DNA of 16,749 bases from Verrucomicrobiales bacterium. Its GTDB lineage: Bacteria; Verrucomicrobiota; Verrucomicrobiia; Verrucomicrobiales; DEV007. Position 1 is the first letter of the stretch, and every line of letters begins with the position of its first letter. The position numbers and the translations under genes are program-made. Below are positions 13,099 to 16,749 of the stretch, one piece after another. The stretch is from the NCBI GenBank assembly GCA_013003335.1, contig JABDJT010000167.1, positions 1-16,749 on the forward strand, read 5' to 3'. The notes beneath the pieces were generated by a model that was given only the letters and a program-made list of their open reading frames with translations, ran no database searches and had not been told where the DNA came from.

Positions 13099-13998
13099 AT
13101 GAAAATTGGGCTTATTCAAAGTACCGCGTCCCCCGAAATCGAGCAAAATGTTAGGAAAACGATGGCTTCTGTGCGTTCCGCTGCCAAACGTGGAGCCCGG
13201 ATCGTTTGTCTCGAGGAATTTTTCGCCTCCCTTTATTTCTGTCAAACCTGTGAATCCAGCCCTTTCGAACTGGCTGAGCCTCTGGAGTCTGCATTCATCG
13301 GGCAGTTCCGGGAGTTGGCCGCGGAACTCGAGATCGTGCTCGTCCTCTCCTGGTTCGAAAAGCAGGACGAAGGTGTCTTTTTCAACTCAGCGCTGGTGAT
13401 CGATGTGGACGGATCCATCGCCGGTCACTACCGGAAGATGCACATTCCCGACGATGCCCAGTTTCACGAGAAGCATTACTTTGCACCCGGCGATCTCGGC
13501 TTTTGTGCGGCGGAAACCCGGTACGGAACGATCGGTGTCTGCATTTGCTGGGATCAGTGGTTCCCCGAGGCTGCCCGTCTCACCGCTCTCGCGGGCGCCG
13601 AGATCATCTTCATTCCCACCTCGATCGGGTGGCACGAGGAGGATATCGAAGCCGGCCTGAAAGACAGCCAGTTCAACGCCTGGCAGACGATTCAGAAAAG
13701 CCACGCCATCGCCAACAGCTGTTTCGTCGCCGCCGTGAATCGGTGCGGCACCGAGGCGCCTTCTTCAGGTGCGCCGCCGATCCAGTTCTGGGGCCACAGC
13801 TTCGTGACGGATCCGCACGGGACAATTCTCGCCGAGGCTGGGGAATCCGATGAAGTCCTCCTGGCCGACGTCGACTTCGCCGAAATCGCACCGGTTCGGA
13901 GAATGTGGAATTTTTTCCGGGACCGGCGAATTGATGCCTACTCCGGAATTTTGAAACGCAGCCTCAAGAATGCCGGAGGATCGAATGGGGAATCCTGA
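13099..13998 (+). CDS. aguB: N-carbamoylputrescine amidase
   Basis: Nitrilase-superfamily enzyme that hydrolyses N-carbamoylputrescine to putrescine, CO2 and ammonia in the cytoplasm. At 299 aa it has the usual length. The Glu-Lys-Cys triad is visible: Glu40 in CLEEFF, Lys113 in HYRKMHIPD and Cys150 in GVCICWDQWFPE. IFIPTSIGWH (about 170-179) and ARIVCLEEFFASLYFC are characteristic of the plant/bacterial AguB branch rather than generic nitrilases. It is the first gene of a two-gene operon with aguA, overlapping it by 14 nt, and is divergent from the MATE-speA unit across a 72-bp AT-richer spacer. No Shine-Dalgarno precedes the ATG at 13099. Pairing with agmatine deiminase makes the substrate call strong. 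Confidence 0.95.
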   Translation: MKIGLIQSTASPEIEQNVRKTMASVRSAAKRGARIVCLEEFFASLYFCQTCESSPFELAEPLESAFIGQFRELAAELEIVLVLSWFEKQDEGVFFNSALVIDVDGSIAGHYRKMHIPDDAQFHEKHYFAPGDLGFCAAETRYGTIGVCICWDQWFPEAARLTALAGAEIIFIPTSIGWHEEDIEAGLKDSQFNAWQTIQKSHAIANSCFVAAVNRCGTEAPSSGAPPIQFWGHSFVTDPHGTILAEAGESDEVLLADVDFAEIAPVRRMWNFFRDRRIDAYSGILKRSLKNAGGSNGES

Positions 13999-14974
13999 GT
14001 CTGTGCGCCGCTGGCCGGCCGAATGGGAACCTCACTTCGGGACGTGGATCAGCTGGCCGAATCTGTGCGGGGAGAGCTTCGAGTTCGGCCTCGCCGTTAT
14101 CCGGAACACCATGCTCGAAATGGTCCGGGCACTCGTTCCGGGTGAGCAGGTCCTGATCAACTACACCCTCGAGTCCGAACGGTCCTGGCTGGAAAGCCAA
14201 CTTTCCGATGAAGAATGCGCGCGCGTGCAGTTTTTCGACGTGCCGTTCCGTGAACCGTATCTGCGGGACAACGGGCCGGTATTCGTCCAGACCGGCCCGG
14301 AGAATAAACTGACTGGTATCCGGTGGGAATTCGATGGCTGGAGCGGGAAATACCCGCCCCACGACGTCGACAACACCACGGCACGTTGCATGGCGGAGAC
14401 GGTCGGATTCCCCATCGAGGATGCCGGTTTTGTTTTCGAAGGTGGCGCCATCGAGACGAACGGGCAGGGGCTCCTGCTGGTGTCCGAACCGAGTTTTCGC
14501 GCGAGAAATCCAGATTTTCCAAAAGGGAAAGCTGAAGAACGATTCCGTGAACTTCTCGGAGTGAACGAAATCACCTGGCTGGATTGCCCGACGATTCCGG
14601 GCGACGACACGGAAGGGCATGTCGATGTCTCGACCCGATTCATCGATGCCCAAACCATCATCGTGTCCGGGCCGGACGACTATTTTGAAACGATCCGCCA
14701 ACTCGGATTCCGGACGCTCCGACTGCCCGTTCCCTTTCCCGGATGGCACCCGAATCGCGAGATCGAGACGCCCGCGAGCTACGCGAATTTCTACATCGGG
14801 AACGAAGTGGTCCTCGTCCCCGTTTTCGATCAGCCGACCGACGAGGAAGCCTGCGAAATTCTCGCCTCCTGCTTTCCCGGACGCAAACTCGTCCGCATCG
14901 ATGCCAACGAAATCATCAACGGACAGGGCGGAATCCACTGCCTCACTCAGACCGTTCCTGCGCCGGGATTCTGA
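13985..14974 (+). CDS. aguA: Agmatine deiminase
   Basis: Removes the imino group of agmatine as ammonia, giving N-carbamoylputrescine. It belongs to the peptidyl-arginine-deiminase-like guanidino-modifying fold. The 329-aa product has WISWP at 21-25, YLRDNGPVF at 92-100, FEGGAIETNGQG at 151-162, EGHVDVSTRF at 210-219 and the C-terminal nucleophile motif GGIHCLTQ with Cys319. The proton-transfer His is probably His212. The ATG at 13985-13987 is preferred over one 15 nt upstream because it has a full GGAGG five bases before it, the only strong Shine-Dalgarno in the window. It overlaps aguB by 14 nt. Its last 28 bases overlap, in antisense, the 3' end of the desaturase gene. Confidence 0.95.
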   Translation: MGNPESVRRWPAEWEPHFGTWISWPNLCGESFEFGLAVIRNTMLEMVRALVPGEQVLINYTLESERSWLESQLSDEECARVQFFDVPFREPYLRDNGPVFVQTGPENKLTGIRWEFDGWSGKYPPHDVDNTTARCMAETVGFPIEDAGFVFEGGAIETNGQGLLLVSEPSFRARNPDFPKGKAEERFRELLGVNEITWLDCPTIPGDDTEGHVDVSTRFIDAQTIIVSGPDDYFETIRQLGFRTLRLPVPFPGWHPNREIETPASYANFYIGNEVVLVPVFDQPTDEEACEILASCFPGRKLVRIDANEIINGQGGIHCLTQTVPAPGF

Positions 14975-15903
14975 TCGTTTCGTTGCCAGCTTTTCACCAC
15001 GGATTCAAGGCCGAACAGGTAGGATTTGCAACGGGTCGCCTCTTCATACCGCGGCAGCTCGAGGAAAATCCGGTCGGCCTTCGGCAGATTGAAAAAGGGA
15101 ATTTTCGGGCGCAGGTGATGGAGCAAATGCAGGCCGCTGTTGTGCGGGTGAAACACGTGCGCCATGAAGCCCAGCGGTGCGTTGCGGGAAAAGCTGAAAA
15201 TACCGCCCGGGTCGAGGCCCTGGTGATCCGACAATTCCTGGAACACCATCAGCAGGTGATACACCGTCAGCCGGGCCACCCACCACCACATCGCGACTTC
15301 CAGCACGGTGCGACCATCGGTCAAAAACCACAGCAATCCGCCCACCGCAGAGAACACGACGAGAATTTTCAGCCGGGCCAGCCAGGAGCAGCGGATGATT
15401 TCGCCAATCAACGCGTGCCGGATAAAAATCCGCGAAAAGAATTTTTTCAGGAAAATCGAAACGGACGATTCGCCGGGCTTCGGTGGGCCGATGTAATCCG
15501 GATCCTGCTCCGGATCACCGAGATGATTGTGATGCGCCAGGTGCATCGGCCGGTAGAGCGGGAACGATTTGAAAATCGGAATCGCCAGCAGGTAATCGGC
15601 GATCCAGTCATTCAGCTTGCGGGAATTGGCGAGGTTTCCGTGCCCGGCCTCGTGCAGGAGATTTTCGAAGGACTGCAGCCGGTTACCGATGATGATCACC
15701 GCCAGCAAATTCGCCCACCACGTGTCGACCGAGATAATCAGGTAAAACGAAAGCGCGAACCCGACATAGCCCGCTCCCACTGCCAGCGCCGTCCGCCAAA
15801 GGTTCCGCTCTTCCAGGGCCTTCACCCGGGCTTCCACTTCCGGATCCGCCGCCACCCAGGCCCGGATCTCCTTCAGGTCATCTACAACTTGCGTGTTCGT
15901 CAT
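14947..15903 (-). CDS. Membrane fatty-acid desaturase/hydroxylase family protein
   Basis: 318-aa inner-membrane di-iron enzyme of the desaturase superfamily. The three His boxes are present: HEAGH at 84-88, HLAHH at 121-125 and HLLHH at 259-263. Extra His occur in SDHQG (227) and HPHNSG (252, 254). Hydrophobic segments lie at about 38-60, 63-76, 100-113, 176-195 and 203-222. The box spacing matches the fatty-acid desaturase domain; substrates can be acyl lipids, sphingolipids or carotenoids, and cannot be decided here. The ATG at 15901-15903 overlaps the SET-gene stop as ATGA, so a longer upstream start inside the SET gene is rejected. The C-terminal 9 codons run antisense to the end of aguA. 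Electron donor and partner are not visible. Confidence 0.87.
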   Translation of the reverse strand: MTNTQVVDDLKEIRAWVAADPEVEARVKALEERNLWRTALAVGAGYVGFALSFYLIISVDTWWANLLAVIIIGNRLQSFENLLHEAGHGNLANSRKLNDWIADYLLAIPIFKSFPLYRPMHLAHHNHLGDPEQDPDYIGPPKPGESSVSIFLKKFFSRIFIRHALIGEIIRCSWLARLKILVVFSAVGGLLWFLTDGRTVLEVAMWWWVARLTVYHLLMVFQELSDHQGLDPGGIFSFSRNAPLGFMAHVFHPHNSGLHLLHHLRPKIPFFNLPKADRIFLELPRYEEATRCKSYLFGLESVVKSWQRNDQNPGAGTV

Positions 15904-16394
15904 GCGATTTCTACTTCTTCCGTACCCGGTTCCAATTGATACGCCGCCACCAGCCAGTCCGAGATATAACCCCGGTATTCTTTTCGTTTTTCCTCCGGCA
16001 GATGGCGAAATCCCCGGATCTCTTTCCGACAGGTTTCGGAACCGCATTTGCATTCCAGCCACCAGTCGGAGTCCTCAGACATATCATAATCCCAGCATAA
16101 TTCCTCTCCCTCTTCCACGTCCCGCATCGTCACCAGGTCGAAAAGTCCACGCACCCCGCAGTTCGGCTCGCAGGAGTGATTCAACAGGTGAGCAATCCCG
16201 TTGGAGTGCCGCGCGCGATCGGTTCCGAAGCTGATCAGGTAATCCGGAACGCCCTCCGGATAGTCATCCACCGTCACGCCGTAATAAATTTGTCCGTCGA
16301 AGGTGGCAATCAATTCACCCTTCGGAATCGGAGCAGACGCGACGACGCCCTTGCCAAAAGGATGATCGACGACTTTTGCGTGAGGATGAGACAT
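15900..16394 (-). CDS. SET-domain protein (putative protein-lysine methyltransferase)
   Basis: 164-aa cytoplasmic protein made almost only of a SET domain. FGKGVVASAPIPKGELIATFDG is at about 13-34. The pseudoknot motif LLNHSCEPNCGV is at 70-81. The AdoMet/substrate motif VEEGEELCWDYDMSED is at 93-108, with the Tyr of WDYD at 103. A post-SET-like Cys cluster, ECKCGSETC at 114-122, could bind one Zn together with Cys75. SET enzymes transfer methyl from S-adenosylmethionine to lysine; bacterial targets are largely unknown. Start is ATG at 16392-16394; a TTG one codon upstream adds nothing. It is the first gene of an operon with the desaturase (ATGA overlap) and is preceded by a good sigma-70 promoter. 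The catalytic motifs are seen; the substrate is not inferable. Confidence 0.88.
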   Translation of the reverse strand: MSHPHAKVVDHPFGKGVVASAPIPKGELIATFDGQIYYGVTVDDYPEGVPDYLISFGTDRARHSNGIAHLLNHSCEPNCGVRGLFDLVTMRDVEEGEELCWDYDMSEDSDWWLECKCGSETCRKEIRGFRHLPEEKRKEYRGYISDWLVAAYQLEPGTEEVEIA

Positions 16395-16427
16395 CAATCG
16401 AAAATCAGGAAGTGTAGACCGTCTGCA

Positions 16428-16456
16428 ATTCTAACTGGTCCGGAAATCTTCGTCAA
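16428..16456 (-). promoter_or_regulatory. Sigma-70-type promoter of the SET-desaturase operon
   Basis: On the minus strand, TTGACG (16451-16456) is followed after exactly 17 bp by TAGAAT (16428-16433). Each hexamer differs from consensus at one position. Transcription would begin near 16421, about 27 nt before the SET ATG. No Shine-Dalgarno is visible in the leader. Confidence 0.7.
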
Positions 16457-16547
16457 TTTCGCAACCTATCGGAATTCCACTTTCGGCTGAAAATGAGAGC
16501 ATTTGTTGGAATTTCCAAAAATACCGGACTCACAGAAAAACGATCCA
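16457..16547. other. Intergenic stretch between the SET promoter and repeat copy D
   Basis: Part of the 215-bp gap between the SET gene and the deoxyhypusine-synthase-like gene. It is AT-richer than its surroundings and contains a near-palindrome TTGGAATTTCCAA at 16506-16518. No ORF, RNA gene or clear second promoter is seen. Confidence 0.5.
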
Positions 16548-16584
16548 ACAGGGTAAGCTCATCGAACAGACCCTGTTGATTCGC
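16548..16584 (+). repeat. 37-bp dispersed repeat, copy D
   Basis: Matches copy A at 28 of 37 positions without gaps. Outer arms CAACAGGGT (16546-16554) and ACCCTGTTG (16570-16578) are perfect 9-bp inverted repeats, with a 15-nt loop containing CGAAC. It begins 25 nt downstream of the stop of the minus-strand deoxyhypusine-synthase-like gene. On that strand the hairpin is followed, after five further bases, by five T residues, so this copy may help terminate transcription. Confidence 0.82.
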
Positions 16585-16609
16585 TTCAGGGCAGACAGCG
16601 TGCCCGCTT

Positions 16610-16749
16610 TTACCAGCCGAGGATGTAGGCGAACATCAGCGGGGCGACGATCGTCGCGTCGGATTCGATCACGAAGCTCGGGGTATCGGCCCGCAGCTTG
16701 TCCCAGGTGATTTTTTCGTTGGGTATTGCACCGGAATAGGATCCGTAAC
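16610..16749 (-). CDS. Deoxyhypusine-synthase-like protein, C-terminus only (5' end outside window)
   Basis: Only the last 45 residues are present, from YGSYSGAIPNEK through TWDKLRADTPSF and VIESDATIVAPLM to a final GW and TAA stop. The order SGAxPxExxxWxK, then ESDATIVAPL, matches the C-terminal region of deoxyhypusine synthases, including the Glu/Trp/Lys segment that in the eukaryotic enzyme contacts spermidine and NAD. The catalytic lysine region lies outside the window. Bacteria have no eIF5A substrate in the normal sense; bacterial homologues are thought to make homospermidine-like polyamines, so this gene probably belongs with speA-aguA-aguB nearby. Substrate is inferred. Repeat copy D follows 25 nt after the stop. 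Confidence 0.85.
   Translation of the reverse strand, partial: YGSYSGAIPNEKITWDKLRADTPSFVIESDATIVAPLMFAYILGW

Noticed and set aside
13964..14938. 324-codon minus-strand ORF opposite aguA
   Set aside because: No domain is recognisable, and the plus strand carries complete agmatine deiminase motifs.
14743..15939. Long plus-strand ORF of 398 codons opposite the desaturase gene
   Set aside because: Its Arg/Gln/His-rich composition is typical of antisense to a real gene. The minus strand holds all three desaturase His boxes, and this frame also overlaps the aguA end.

Overview
This window reads like a piece of an environmental, probably marine, Verrucomicrobia chromosome (Opitutia-type is my best guess). 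The guess rests on the gene mix: a eukaryote-type (GSII) glutamine synthetase, an arginine-decarboxylase/agmatine polyamine route beside a deoxyhypusine-synthase-like gene, a PQQ-like propeller protein, a small one-heme c-type cytochrome, and start codons that mostly lack Shine-Dalgarno sequences. It is inference, as there is no rRNA or marker gene here. Genes are densely packed on both strands with similar codon use throughout. I see no integrase, transposase, CRISPR array, tRNA or rRNA.

Layout. 1-1150 (minus): a hotdog thioesterase followed 4 nt later by a ribokinase cut by the left edge. 1244-2029 (plus): an exported LolA-like protein. 2072-3160 (minus): TatD nuclease and a small 69-aa ORF. 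3273-3665 (plus): a one-heme cytochrome with a strong terminator. 3801-4881 (minus): an exported ComEA-like helix-hairpin-helix protein and a GYF_2/TM2-like membrane protein. 4931-7281 (plus): a secreted alpha/beta hydrolase coupled by ATGA to a PQQ-like propeller protein. 7447-8457 (plus): GSII behind a near-consensus sigma-54 promoter and ahead of a strong terminator. 8594-9820 (plus): a kinase-like/PP2C fusion. 9822-13026 (minus): a MATE transporter overlapping speA. 13099-14974 (plus): aguB and aguA, overlapping. 14947-16394 (minus): a SET-domain protein coupled by ATGA to a fatty-acid desaturase. 16610-16749 (minus): the C-terminus of a deoxyhypusine-synthase-like protein.

How genes work together. 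SpeA makes agmatine from arginine, AguA converts it to N-carbamoylputrescine, and AguB releases putrescine. The deoxyhypusine-synthase-like enzyme at the right edge could use putrescine or spermidine. The MATE transporter, overlapping speA, may move a related compound. GSII is likely nitrogen-regulated through sigma-54.

The least expected structure is a family of four gaplessly alignable 37-bp elements (3763-3799, 5831-5867, 8539-8575, 16548-16584). They carry inverted CAGGGT/ACCCTG arms and a GTTGRYTCG tail. Three are intergenic. The fourth starts directly after a stop codon and encodes most of the n-region of a signal peptide. The other standout is the single-chain fusion of a minimal kinase-like domain and a complete PP2C phosphatase directly downstream of the glutamine synthetase.
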